Shown one piece after another: positions 1-8,251 of a stretch of 29,315 bases of DNA; position 1 is the stretch's first letter, and each line of letters opens with the position of its first letter. Where the stretch lies: positions 1 to 29,315 of IMG/VR virus record IMGVR_UViG_3300046459_000382. The stretch is one strand, 5' to 3'. Made by a program: the position numbers and the translations under genes. This DNA comes from a virus. Under the pieces are notes generated by a model that was not told the origin of the DNA, searched no databases, and was given only the letters and a program-made list of their open reading frames with translations.

Positions 1-2030
1 AGAACACCTTCACGGCACTGACCTCGGGTGCTGGGACTGCTCGGGGCCGGCTCTTGGACTTCGCCGCGGTAGCGGACTTCGCAGGGGCTTCCGTGGAGCA
101 GCTCGAGGCCCTCTCGATCAAGTTGGGGACGAGCCTCAGCGGCGAGGAGCTCGGCGCGGCATTCAAGAACATCGCCAACGATTGGAAGTCGTTGCTGGAT
201 ACACTCACCAGCTCTCTTCCTCCGTTCTCCGATGCGGTCACCGCGACCTTCAAGGACATCAAGATCCCCGATGGGGTCACCGGCTTGGACGCAGTGCAGT
301 CCGCCTTCGATCAGTTCAGCCTGGATAAGTTCATCCATGAGCTCAACAGGATCGTTGACGCCCGGGCCAACATGATCTTCAACTTGACCAAGCTTGCTGG
401 ACAGAGCACGCAAGCTGTGCGGAAGCTGTTCGAGCTCAAGCTTGACCCGACTCAGCTCGCGGTTGCGGCTCAAAGTCTCGCCGAAGGTGGCCAGACGGCG
501 ATTGACGCATTCCTCGAGCCTTTCAACCGTTCTGACAAGCTCGTGCAAGGTGCCGGTTACGACCTCATCAGGACGCTGGTCGAAGCTGGCATTGACCCTG
601 CGCTGTTGAAGGCCATCCCTGGATTGTCGGACTCCGTGGGCAGCGCAGTGGATGCAGCGCTCAACGGAGCTGTCGTCACCAGCTCTGGCCCGGACGACGC
701 GCTGTCGAACCTCGAGGCTCGTCTAGGCAAGCTCGGCCAGGCTGGAGTCCCTGGCATCGATGGCCTCCGGAAGAGCATCCTAGGTCTGGATGACACTGGC
801 GTCGTCGACGCGCTCTCCAATGTGGAGGCCCGCATCGCTGGTATCGGTGGGGCTGCCAATGGTGGCGTTGGACCAGATGGCGTCCCCAACTTGCTCCGCA
901 AGCCGGACGTGACGGCGGCGGTCCCTGGGATCGATGTGCCTGCTGCCACCGAGTCTGCCGCCTCGGCCGGGTCGGCGGTGTCCAGCGCCTTCTCAACCGC
1001 AGTCTCGAATGGCCTGTCTGCATTCTTCGTGTCCTTCTCGTCGCAGGTTTCTGGAGGCATCGCCGGCGTCGGTCCGGCTGCAGGCCTCTCTGCGCAGGCC
1101 GTTGGCTCGGTGATCACCACTGGCCTGACGCTCGGTGTGCAGAATGGGCTGTCGACATTGGGCCCGGCTATCGTGTCGTCGCTGGAAGCTATCTTCCCGG
1201 CGGCTACCTTCCGGTCGGTTGCCTTCGGAAACGACGTCGGTGCCAAGATGGGCAAGGCCGTCGTAGACGCGGTGAACAACGGGCTGAAGGAACTCCCCGG
1301 TATCTTCTCTCAGTTCGGTGGTCAGCTAGAGGCTTCGCTAGGTTCGCTGACTGCGATCTTCGAGATCTTCCTCAACGACCTGTCCGGCAAGGCAACTGCC
1401 CAGACCAGCATCTTCGAAGGCGCCGGTGCTCATCTCGGGTTCGTCTTCCACGATGCCCTGATTGCTAAGCTCATCACGCTGCCGGGGGAAGTCGAAGCCG
1501 CGTTGAATGCCGTGACGGCCTCACTGGGCAACTACTCCACGCAGTTCTACAACTCCGGCTACAGCATCGGCGCCGCTCTCGGGCGAGGCCTGGTGGACGG
1601 CATCTACTCCTTGATCCCCGCGATCAGGGCTGCGGCCAATGCGGCGGCACAGACTGCTACGCAGGAGACTCGCAGAGTGACCGGCGTCAGCTCGCCCTCC
1701 AAGGTGTTCATGGAGATCGGCCGCAACCTCATGCAGGGGTTGGCCATCGGCATCACCAAGAACTCTGTACTGGCCGCCAGGGCGGCAGCTTCCGCCATCG
1801 GCGACATGCCGGCAGGCCGAGGCAGCACGGTGGGTTCGCTGGCACCCGCCAGTCTGAGCTCCCCCGGCCGGTCCAGCTCAGATATCATGGCGGCTCTCAC
1901 CCTGGCCGCACCCGTGGTAGCGGCTGGTGCTACGCACAACCACGAGTGGAACGTCACAGTGCCCACCGACGACCCTGAGGCGTTCTCGCGCCGTGCGGCC
2001 GTCAGGCTCGAACGGAGGATCCGCCGGTGA
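1..2030 (+). CDS. Tape measure protein, C-terminal part (5' end outside window)
   Basis: The frame is open from base 3 to the TGA at 2028-2030, so the gene begins upstream; the TTG at 54 is only the first start-like codon in view. The visible product is about 675 residues, rich in Ala, Gly, Ser and Val, with long amphipathic or weakly hydrophobic stretches. Near the C-terminus is an SPSKVFMEIG segment (bases about 1690-1720), a signature I associate with actinophage and other siphovirus tape measure proteins, where it precedes a short basic tail. Tape measure proteins set tail length and can help DNA pass the envelope. The stop overlaps the GTG start of a minor tail gene, the usual gene order. 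Alternative roles are unlikely. Confidence 0.9.
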   Translation, partial: NTFTALTSGAGTARGRLLDFAAVADFAGASVEQLEALSIKLGTSLSGEELGAAFKNIANDWKSLLDTLTSSLPPFSDAVTATFKDIKIPDGVTGLDAVQSAFDQFSLDKFIHELNRIVDARANMIFNLTKLAGQSTQAVRKLFELKLDPTQLAVAAQSLAEGGQTAIDAFLEPFNRSDKLVQGAGYDLIRTLVEAGIDPALLKAIPGLSDSVGSAVDAALNGAVVTSSGPDDALSNLEARLGKLGQAGVPGIDGLRKSILGLDDTGVVDALSNVEARIAGIGGAANGGVGPDGVPNLLRKPDVTAAVPGIDVPAATESAASAGSAVSSAFSTAVSNGLSAFFVSFSSQVSGGIAGVGPAAGLSAQAVGSVITTGLTLGVQNGLSTLGPAIVSSLEAIFPAATFRSVAFGNDVGAKMGKAVVDAVNNGLKELPGIFSQFGGQLEASLGSLTAIFEIFLNDLSGKATAQTSIFEGAGAHLGFVFHDALIAKLITLPGEVEAALNAVTASLGNYSTQFYNSGYSIGAALGRGLVDGIYSLIPAIRAAANAAAQTATQETRRVTGVSSPSKVFMEIGRNLMQGLAIGITKNSVLAARAAASAIGDMPAGRGSTVGSLAPASLSSPGRSSSDIMAALTLAAPVVAAGATHNHEWNVTVPTDDPEAFSRRAAVRLERRIRR

Positions 2031-3472
2031 GCGGCATGGACCTGTACATGCGGATGTGTGGTGTGGAGTTGTGGAATCAGGAAAGGCTGGCCAGCTATGT
2101 GCGGGCCGGCATCGCTCCGTCAGGTCTCAATGTCCGCTGCCCTGGCTGCCCCGGATTGGTGGACCTGCTGCCATGCATCGACGACCAGCCACCGCTCGGT
2201 GGCTACTCGTTGCCGGAGCTGGACGCGGCTCCCTGGTACGATCCAGCCATTCCAGAGTCCAAGGACTTCGCCGGGTTGCTAGTGCTGGAAATCAACGTCA
2301 GCAAGCCGGTGGATCGTCGCCTGGTGCAGAACATCGGACATGGCGCTGTCCTCACGCGGACCCGCTTCGATGGCAAGACCATCACTGTCAGGGGAGTGCT
2401 CCTTGGCAGGACGTGCTGTGCCGTCGAGTTCGGTCAGAAGTGGTTGACACAGGCCCTCCTGGGGAGTGTCTGCAACGACTGCCAGGGCTGCGAGCTGTCA
2501 TACTTCACCTGCTGCCCCGCCGGTCCCGGCACCGAGTGCCTGATGGTCCTCGAAGGTGGCAACCCCGTGCCCTACTACAGGACGGGTGAAGACGAGATGA
2601 CCCGCGGCACGGACTTCATCCGGTCCATGCATGATGCCGGTTTGCTCAGCGGCGTGGAAGTCTTGTCCTGCCACGGAACAGGCTGCTCGAGCTACGGCTG
2701 CAGTGGCTCGACAGTCACTGAAGTGGAGTTCACCATCGGCGTCGGCAACCCTTGGATCTACGGCCAAGAAGATCGGATCTATGACTCTGAGCCGCTCGGT
2801 GGATGCCCGCTCGACATCTGCGACATCACGTTCGAGATCGGCGACTGCGCCGGCGACACAGACGTCGAGTTCAGTGACTGCCCCTGCGCCTTCACCTTCG
2901 ACGTCTCCACAGACTGCGACCCCACCACACTCTGCCCAGAGCCCTCGTTCGACTGTGACGATGACCCGAACTGCGGGCCGATCTTGAAGCCACCGCGCAC
3001 CCTCTCGCCACGACAGGACTGTGGTTGCCTCCCACTTACAAGTGGGCGGAACTGCTTCCCTATCCCGGCCGGTAGGGAATCGTTCGAGCAGGTGCTCGTC
3101 ATCGAGGTGAACGCTGGAGCTGAGCCTCTGTACAACATGGCGATCCGGGCGTTCCAGAATCCGCAGGGTGTCCCGTGCTGTTCCGAGCAGCGCTCCAGCC
3201 TGTTTGACGACTGCTTCGCCTGCGCGACGCTCCTCGTCAGCTACGTCCCGGCGTATGGCACCCTCACATTCGACAGTATGCGCCGTGAGGTGAATATCAC
3301 CTGCAATGGCAGGACGCGCAACGCCGCGAAGAATGTGGCGCGGCTTGACGGTCTACCCTTCGAGTGGGTAGAACTGGGCTGCAATGGCGCCTGCATCATG
3401 GTTGACATTGACTGCCGCAACACGGCTACCGACGCGACGGTCTCCATGGAGACCGTTCTGCGCGAGCTGTGA
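2027..3472 (+). CDS. Cysteine-rich minor tail protein
   Basis: A protein of 481 residues starting at GTG 2027, inside the tape measure stop (GTGA overlap); ATG 2036 is an alternative start. It holds about 35 cysteines, many in CxxC, CC or CxC pairs, concentrated at residues 150-330. That suggests metal-bound or disulfide-stabilised modules rather than an enzyme. Two segments have similar hydrophobic openings (LLVLEINV near residue 84 and VLVIEVNA near 354), hinting at an internal duplication. Its place right after the tape measure is where siphoviruses encode distal tail and baseplate proteins. No catalytic motif is visible. The distal tail role is inferred from position and from the Cys-rich minor tail proteins of actinophages. 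Confidence 0.72.
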   Translation: MSGMDLYMRMCGVELWNQERLASYVRAGIAPSGLNVRCPGCPGLVDLLPCIDDQPPLGGYSLPELDAAPWYDPAIPESKDFAGLLVLEINVSKPVDRRLVQNIGHGAVLTRTRFDGKTITVRGVLLGRTCCAVEFGQKWLTQALLGSVCNDCQGCELSYFTCCPAGPGTECLMVLEGGNPVPYYRTGEDEMTRGTDFIRSMHDAGLLSGVEVLSCHGTGCSSYGCSGSTVTEVEFTIGVGNPWIYGQEDRIYDSEPLGGCPLDICDITFEIGDCAGDTDVEFSDCPCAFTFDVSTDCDPTTLCPEPSFDCDDDPNCGPILKPPRTLSPRQDCGCLPLTSGRNCFPIPAGRESFEQVLVIEVNAGAEPLYNMAIRAFQNPQGVPCCSEQRSSLFDDCFACATLLVSYVPAYGTLTFDSMRREVNITCNGRTRNAAKNVARLDGLPFEWVELGCNGACIMVDIDCRNTATDATVSMETVLREL

Positions 3473-3480
3473 GCAAGGTC

Positions 3481-3552
3481 CGACCAGGTCCCCGCCCGAC
3501 ACGCGGCGAGGGTTCGTCTCCACTTCGTAGTAGTCCCGCGGGGGCCTGGTCG
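3481..3552 (+). other. Long intergenic stem-loop before the 688-aa tail gene
   Basis: Bases 3481-3495 pair with 3538-3552 over 15 positions with a single G-U wobble, enclosing a 42-base loop. The second arm ends nine bases before the AGGAG (3561-3565) of the next gene. There is no T run, so this is not a standard terminator. It could protect mRNA, adjust expression between two tail genes, or partly terminate. Confidence 0.6.
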
Positions 3553-3572
3553 CTCTACCTAGGAGTAACTTC

Positions 3573-5639
3573 ATGAGCGGCATCGTTTGGGGTGCTATCC
3601 ACGATGCGTTCGGTGACACCTGGTGGGACGGTACGGATCCGACGATCAACGCAGGCACTGTACTCACGCCACCCGACACTGACTCGTGGTACGACAATGA
3701 CGGCTTCCCACCAACAGAACGAGCCTGGATGGCCGGCGGCACAGATGGTGTGCGCCACTTCCACGGCGCAGTTGATTCGACGGGTCAGTGGTGGGTATCG
3801 GTCTTCGATGGTGACATGGCGACGCTGCTGGACCGGTGGGAAGTCACTGGCTGGATGTCGAGCGCGGTGTTCGGTACTCCCTACTACGAGGGCTTCCTGG
3901 ATCAGCAGCACGTCTGCGCCAGCGCCACCAGGGTCGTTGTAGTCGCGGATCACATTGACGAGTCGTTCAATCATGACTTCTTCGGTGTGACCGTCTTCGA
4001 TCTGTCCGGGACCATCCTCCACCAGTGGGAGATCCCCACGCCCCCCAGCGAGTTCGGATCCACCGATTCTTTGGATCAGTATACTGGGTCGTGTCTAGAC
4101 GCCGACTTCCTGTACTTCGGCGTGGTGGATGCTGCTGCGGACAACGTTGTGGTAAAGGTGGAGCTGGCCACCGGTGCCTATACGTCGCTATTCACCGTCA
4201 ACGATACCGTCAGTGCCACGCACGGCATTGTGGAGTTCGATGGTGACCTCATCATGACGGGCGCATCAGGGATAGCGCGCGTTCAGCAGAACGGCACCGT
4301 GGTTTGGTACAATGCTCCCAACGATCCTGATGGGGAGTATAAGAGTCTGGCACACTCTGGAAATGGTTCAGTGTGGACCAGCTATGACACCACAGCACTC
4401 GCTGATGAGTGGGCCTACGATGGGACGTTCCTCCGCTCGGCTGCGATTCCCGAAGAAACCATCCATGGCTGGCTGCTGGCTCCGCCCGCGCCTCCTGTCG
4501 TTGCCAGTGCAGGCCGCAACATGGTCCGTGGTGGCTGCATCCTCGGTTCGCCCGACACGCAGGTCTTCTTGATGGATCGTTGTGGTTCGCGCACCATCTG
4601 CGACATCACCGACTCGGTGAGCTTCAATGACTACGGTCTGCTGCTCGACAACGACAGCGAGTGTGAGGTATCCCTTCACTTCAAAGGGGATGCCTCCGGC
4701 CGGGCCTGCTGTGAGTGCCTGGAGAATGCTAGGACCTGGCGCAATGAGCTCATGGTCCTCCGTGGCGGCAAGGTCGTTTGGGGACCTGGTCCTCTGGTGA
4801 CAATCACCATCCAGAGGGAGATTGGTCATCTCGTTGCCAGAGACATCACAGCATGGCTGGACGTTCGCCTGGTTCACACTGCCTACGACTTCGTAGGCGT
4901 CGATCTGACAACAATCGCCAAGACCACCATCGAGGATGCTTTGACCATGGGGGATGCTGAGCAGCTCCCCAAAGAGTGGCGAGACATGTGCATCCTCGAC
5001 TTCGCCACGTTCATCCCGTCGGGCAAGAAGACCGACATGAAGATCATCGCAAATCAGAAGTCTGCCGGAGAGGTACTGCGGTCTTTGACCGACAAGGGAC
5101 TCAACTTCACAGTGATCAAGCGCAGCCTCATCGTTGGGGCTGACTTCGCTTGGGGTCCAATCGGTCCACTTCGCGATGCTGACTTCCAAGGTGATCTGGA
5201 GATCGGGGAGCATGGGTTGGCAGCAGCCACAAGTTGGCGAGTTGCTAGCACCAACAAGACCGGCAAGGCCGGCGGAATCGACCCGTACTTCGGATTGATC
5301 GAACGAGCCGTAGAAGGCTTCGGTGAAGACACGCAGGAAGCCGTGGACAGAGAAGCAGGCGATCGACTGGCTGGTACCAATCCACCGCCTGTGACGATCA
5401 ACATCCCGACTGACAGTGCGTTGTCTCCCAAGGCTCCAATCTGTCAGGAGAACCTAATCCCGGGTACGATGGTCGACCTTGCTGTCAACACCCTGTGCCG
5501 TGGCATCCAGACTCGGCAACGACTCACCGCTGTCGATTACCGGAACGATGAGAACGGCGAGAAGGTGTCTGTCACCATCGCGCCGCCAGGCAACATACAG
5601 CTCGAAGATACTGGCGGAGGCGGGGGCGGAGGAGGCTAA
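3573..5639 (+). CDS. Minor tail/baseplate protein with N-terminal propeller-like region
   Basis: A protein of 688 residues. ATG 3573 is preceded by AGGAG at 3561-3565. Residues 1 to about 310 consist of repeated short beta-rich units with WWVSVFDG, VTVFDLSG, LYFGVV and GIARVQQNGTVVW-like strands, as in beta-propeller (PQQ/Kelch-type) folds. From about residue 315 the sequence changes to the type of a siphovirus baseplate or tail-attachment protein (CDITDSVSF; later RDITAWLDVR and DLEIGEHGL). It ends in an eight-glycine run. A host-surface or glycan-binding front joined to a baseplate module is the likely reading. The propeller call is by eye only. Confidence 0.7.
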   Translation: MSGIVWGAIHDAFGDTWWDGTDPTINAGTVLTPPDTDSWYDNDGFPPTERAWMAGGTDGVRHFHGAVDSTGQWWVSVFDGDMATLLDRWEVTGWMSSAVFGTPYYEGFLDQQHVCASATRVVVVADHIDESFNHDFFGVTVFDLSGTILHQWEIPTPPSEFGSTDSLDQYTGSCLDADFLYFGVVDAAADNVVVKVELATGAYTSLFTVNDTVSATHGIVEFDGDLIMTGASGIARVQQNGTVVWYNAPNDPDGEYKSLAHSGNGSVWTSYDTTALADEWAYDGTFLRSAAIPEETIHGWLLAPPAPPVVASAGRNMVRGGCILGSPDTQVFLMDRCGSRTICDITDSVSFNDYGLLLDNDSECEVSLHFKGDASGRACCECLENARTWRNELMVLRGGKVVWGPGPLVTITIQREIGHLVARDITAWLDVRLVHTAYDFVGVDLTTIAKTTIEDALTMGDAEQLPKEWRDMCILDFATFIPSGKKTDMKIIANQKSAGEVLRSLTDKGLNFTVIKRSLIVGADFAWGPIGPLRDADFQGDLEIGEHGLAAATSWRVASTNKTGKAGGIDPYFGLIERAVEGFGEDTQEAVDREAGDRLAGTNPPPVTINIPTDSALSPKAPICQENLIPGTMVDLAVNTLCRGIQTRQRLTAVDYRNDENGEKVSVTIAPPGNIQLEDTGGGGGGGG

Positions 5640-5641
5640 CG

Positions 5642-5788
5642 ATGCACTCGTCGGGAAAGCCAGAGGACGCAATAGCCGACTACCTGCGCAAGCAGGAGGA
5701 CACGATCAAGGAGCTGGTCCGTCAGGTGAACGAGCTCAAGCGAGAGATCGCGGACCATGAGGCCCGCCTTGTGACGGGAGGGCTGTGA
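5642..5788 (+). CDS. Small coiled-coil protein
   Basis: A 48-residue ORF from ATG 5642 to TGA 5786-5788. It is almost entirely charged and helical, with heptad-like spacing (TIKELVRQVNELKREIADHE at residues 21-40). There is no membrane segment or signal peptide. The preceding gene stops two bases upstream and its stop overlaps the next GTG, so it belongs to the same transcript. It may be a small oligomerising partner of the membrane protein that follows, or a tail component. Function unknown. Confidence 0.6.
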   Translation: MHSSGKPEDAIADYLRKQEDTIKELVRQVNELKREIADHEARLVTGGL

Positions 5789-6072
5789 GCACAGAACCGG
5801 CAACCACAGAGAGGCTCGCCTTGCTGGTAGTAGCCTTCGTCGGCATCATGGCTGTCGAGGGACTCAGCGGCCTCATCTACCTCATCCACTCTGGCGCTGA
5901 TGCTTCAGCGCTTCTCGCCGTCTCCACACCAACAGCCACCGCAGTCGGCATCCTGGGTGGAATCCTGATCAACTCAAGGACACAGCCGCCACGGGCGGAC
6001 GAGCAGCTGAGAGCTGAGGGCTACCAGCAGGCTTCGGATGATGTCAGAACAATGGCGGGGGTGACCACCTGA
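5785..6072 (+). CDS. Small membrane protein, possible holin
   Basis: A 95-residue protein from GTG 5785 (GTGA overlap). There are two hydrophobic segments: residues about 11-34 (LALLVVAFVGIMAVEGLSGL) and about 47-63 (PTATAVGILGGILI). A charged C-terminal tail of about 30 residues follows. Size and topology fit a class II-type holin, and the GH25 endolysin is encoded 2.2 kb downstream in the same direction. A tail-associated membrane protein is the main alternative, because tail-type genes lie on both sides. No family-specific motif was identified. Confidence 0.5.
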   Translation: MSTEPATTERLALLVVAFVGIMAVEGLSGLIYLIHSGADASALLAVSTPTATAVGILGGILINSRTQPPRADEQLRAEGYQQASDDVRTMAGVTT

Positions 6073-6320
6073 TGGCTCGCTGCGGATGTGGTTGCACATG
6101 CATTGTTCAATCCGGTGAGCCTGCTGTTCATGTCACTGGCGATGGCTCTTCGCTCCACCCCTTCACTATCACGTTCGATCAAACCACCGACGTGACCGAC
6201 CTAGAGGCTACCGTGGACAGCCTCGTCACGCAGGTCGCCGACCTCACAGCCAGAGTCATCGCCTTGGAGTCCGGCGGTGGTGGTGGCGGCGGTGGCGGCG
6301 TGGATGGAGGTTCACCATGA
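6072..6320 (+). CDS. Short Cys-motif / coiled-coil / poly-Gly structural protein
   Basis: An 82-residue protein from ATG 6072 (TGATG overlap). Residues 1-14 are MARCGCGCTCIVQS, a dense Cys motif repeated almost exactly at the start of the next gene. Residues about 41-66 form a strong heptad repeat (VTDLEATVDSLVTQVADL), typical of a trimeric fibre stalk. The end is a nine-glycine run. This layout (anchor, stalk, flexible tail) suggests a small tail-tip or fibre element. Function inferred from composition and position only. Confidence 0.6.
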   Translation: MARCGCGCTCIVQSGEPAVHVTGDGSSLHPFTITFDQTTDVTDLEATVDSLVTQVADLTARVIALESGGGGGGGGGVDGGSP

Positions 6321-6760
6321 GGTGCGGATGCGGTTGTGCCTGCGTTGTTCAGTCGGGCAGCGACAACGTAGAGGTCACGGGTATCGGCACGCCGACCCAA
6401 CCCTACGAGATCTCTGTCACGTCGGAGGCGTTCTCCATTCCATCGGTCCACACGTTCCACCTCCGCGGTCCACTTGTCGCCGTGGTCTCGGACGACCACC
6501 CGGCAATGGTGAATGGCACGGCATACAAGGCCCAAGCACGCCTCACCACAGTCGGCTCCACAGACACCGAGATCGAAGTGCTGATGAATGGTGCCGCCAT
6601 GGGCACGATCACTGTCCCGGCCGGGCAGCACCTCGGGGCCATCGTGCTCGCAGTTCCGGTTTCGCATGATGACGGCGACTACTTCAATGCGTCGACCGTG
6701 ACTCTCGGTACCGATGCTGCCGGCCTGTGGGTCGGTGTGTACGTGGCGGTAGCTGCGTGA
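6317..6760 (+). CDS. Tail protein sharing the Cys-rich N-terminal motif
   Basis: A 147-residue protein from ATG 6317 (ATGA overlap). It opens with MRCGCGCACVVQSG, closely matching the previous protein; both continue to a V-x-G-x-G/S...P-F/Y pattern. The remainder is beta-rich with hydrophobic strands (THTFHLRGPLVAVV-type; GLWVGVYVAVAA at the end), as in compact receptor-binding or decoration domains. The two genes probably encode paralogous anchors that carry different distal parts. No enzyme motif is seen. Confidence 0.6.
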   Translation: MRCGCGCACVVQSGSDNVEVTGIGTPTQPYEISVTSEAFSIPSVHTFHLRGPLVAVVSDDHPAMVNGTAYKAQARLTTVGSTDTEIEVLMNGAAMGTITVPAGQHLGAIVLAVPVSHDDGDYFNASTVTLGTDAAGLWVGVYVAVAA

Positions 6761-7188
6761 CACACGTCCTCAAGGCCACCTTCGATACGGTGACCGGGCA
6801 CTACTGTGATGCAGTTCTAGGTTCACCACCTGGAGCTGACTACTACGATGTGCTTCAGTTCTGGCTGAACAGGAACGAGTGGGCGCACGTCATCCTGACC
6901 ACCGTCAGCAATGATGGCTTCTACCCGAACCAGTACACCTGGGTGGCTTACTTCGGCTTCGGAGCGCATATCGACCGGTTCACACAGACGTACGTCAACG
7001 CAGTGGACTATCTTGATGCGCTAGACAGTGGAAGCGGTCCAGGTTCACCTGGTTATCGGGAGGTGCGTATCAAGAGTGACGGATGCATCATGAACTGGTG
7101 TGTCGACTTTGAGATCTTTGGGCGGGAAGCCCCTCCGGTGGAGGCAGGCTGGACGCTGGACGCAGTAGATATGACGCCGGACCCATAA
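6757..7188 (+). CDS. Unknown protein in tail gene run
   Basis: A 143-residue protein. I choose GTG 6757 because it overlaps the preceding stop (GTGA); the frame stays open upstream to GTG 6727. It is rich in aromatic residues (YYDVLQFWLNRNEW, YTWVAYFGFG), predicted mostly beta, with two Cys close together near the C-terminus (GCIMNWCVDFE). It resembles no family I recognise. Its position suggests a virion or tail-surface component. Confidence 0.55.
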   Translation: MTHVLKATFDTVTGHYCDAVLGSPPGADYYDVLQFWLNRNEWAHVILTTVSNDGFYPNQYTWVAYFGFGAHIDRFTQTYVNAVDYLDALDSGSGPGSPGYREVRIKSDGCIMNWCVDFEIFGREAPPVEAGWTLDAVDMTPDP

Positions 7189-7199
7189 GAAGAGGAGAC

Positions 7200-7694
7200 A
7201 TGGACGAATACTACTACTACATCGCCCCGAATGGGGACACCGCCTACACGACGCCGAACCAGCCGGTTCCGGTTGCTGCCAGCGGAACTCCCATGACGAG
7301 GGCATCCAAGGCGGAATACGATGCACAGCAGGCGAGAAACGCCACTGATCGCATCGCCGCCATTCCATGCGAGAAGCTCAACTCGCCTGGACTCGTGCTC
7401 AAGGTCGACAGGTCTCCACTGAGGGTGGCTCCTGCCGATCTACAGGGAAACTACCTCGATGAAGGTCGCCAGTACGCCGTCTACATCACTGATGGCCCAT
7501 GGATCGGCGCTCACTTCTCGCTCGACGGCGTGTTGACCAACGAGCCGACATCTGCGCCTTGGGATGCTTTCGGCACAGCCCCAGACGGCACGGCAGTTCG
7601 GCAAGTCTTCGCCGCCGGCGCTCACTCCATCGAGGCGGTAGTCTCCGCTGAGGGGTGCTCCAGGACCATCACCGCAACCTTCGAGGTGGAATGA
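7200..7694 (+). CDS. Unknown virion-type protein, Ig-like C-terminal half possible
   Basis: A 164-residue protein from ATG 7200 with AGAGGAGA just upstream. It begins with a Tyr-rich segment (MDEYYYYIAPNG). From residue about 85 it has a beta pattern (YAVYITDGPWIGAHFSLDG ... HSIEAVVSAEGCSRTITATF) like a single Ig-like or carbohydrate-binding sandwich, with a C-terminal strand ending two residues before the stop. Likely a small decoration or receptor-contact protein. The fold is a guess from strand spacing. Confidence 0.55.
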   Translation: MDEYYYYIAPNGDTAYTTPNQPVPVAASGTPMTRASKAEYDAQQARNATDRIAAIPCEKLNSPGLVLKVDRSPLRVAPADLQGNYLDEGRQYAVYITDGPWIGAHFSLDGVLTNEPTSAPWDAFGTAPDGTAVRQVFAAGAHSIEAVVSAEGCSRTITATFEVE

Positions 7695-7695
7695 C

Positions 7696-8250
7696 ATGGC
7701 AACTGTCTGCGTAGGCTGCGGCCTCACCGTCACCCCAGAGGGCAAGCTTGCTCTCGAGACTCCGGAAGTCGTCAGTGAGACGGTCGGCTCCGGCGTCATC
7801 ACCTCCTTCGGTGCTTCCGTCGATGTTGCGGTGGATACACCGCAGAACGTTGGTCCCGAGCTGTCCATGACCATCGAGAACCCCTCGAGCTGTCGGGACA
7901 TGCTGATTCATGTGCAGGTCTCGGTAGGTGCTCAGTTCCGAATCGTCACCGGAGAAGCGCTTCTCGAGGTCGTCCCGGCGGGTGCATCCGAGTTCTTCCC
8001 CACGCCTGTCATCGGTGCACACCAAGCCACTGGCTCGCTCGAGCGAATCGGCGTTGTCAATGCCATGGCCCGCCGCGTCAGTCTCGCCGGAGGCCTACTC
8101 GCAGCTGGTGACTCGCTGACGTTCATCGGCCAGGCACGGCTGAACTGCCCGACTACCGGCATCTTGCCGATGCACGATGGCACCGGTGGTCAGGGCATAT
8201 CGCTTCCGGCATATCTCTGGTCGCTCAGCGCGACCGGCTGGCTGGTCTGA
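7696..8250 (+). CDS. Small tail protein with CVGCG N-terminus
   Basis: A 184-residue protein from ATG 7696, one base after the previous stop. The start MATVCVGCGLTV has the short CxxC motif I associate with short actinophage tail proteins, related in style to the MARCGCGC starts upstream. The rest is beta-rich (LSMTIENPSSCRDMLIHVQV ... GDSLTFIGQARLNC) and ends in WSLSATGWLV. Probably the distal member of the tail-tip series, just before the lysis gene. No enzymatic motif. Confidence 0.6.
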   Translation: MATVCVGCGLTVTPEGKLALETPEVVSETVGSGVITSFGASVDVAVDTPQNVGPELSMTIENPSSCRDMLIHVQVSVGAQFRIVTGEALLEVVPAGASEFFPTPVIGAHQATGSLERIGVVNAMARRVSLAGGLLAAGDSLTFIGQARLNCPTTGILPMHDGTGGQGISLPAYLWSLSATGWLV

Positions 8251-8251
8251 C

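Noticed and set aside
5600-5640. Programmed frameshift at the glycine-coding run ending the 688-residue protein
   Set aside because: There is no slippery heptamer, and the next frame begins with its own ATG two bases after the stop.
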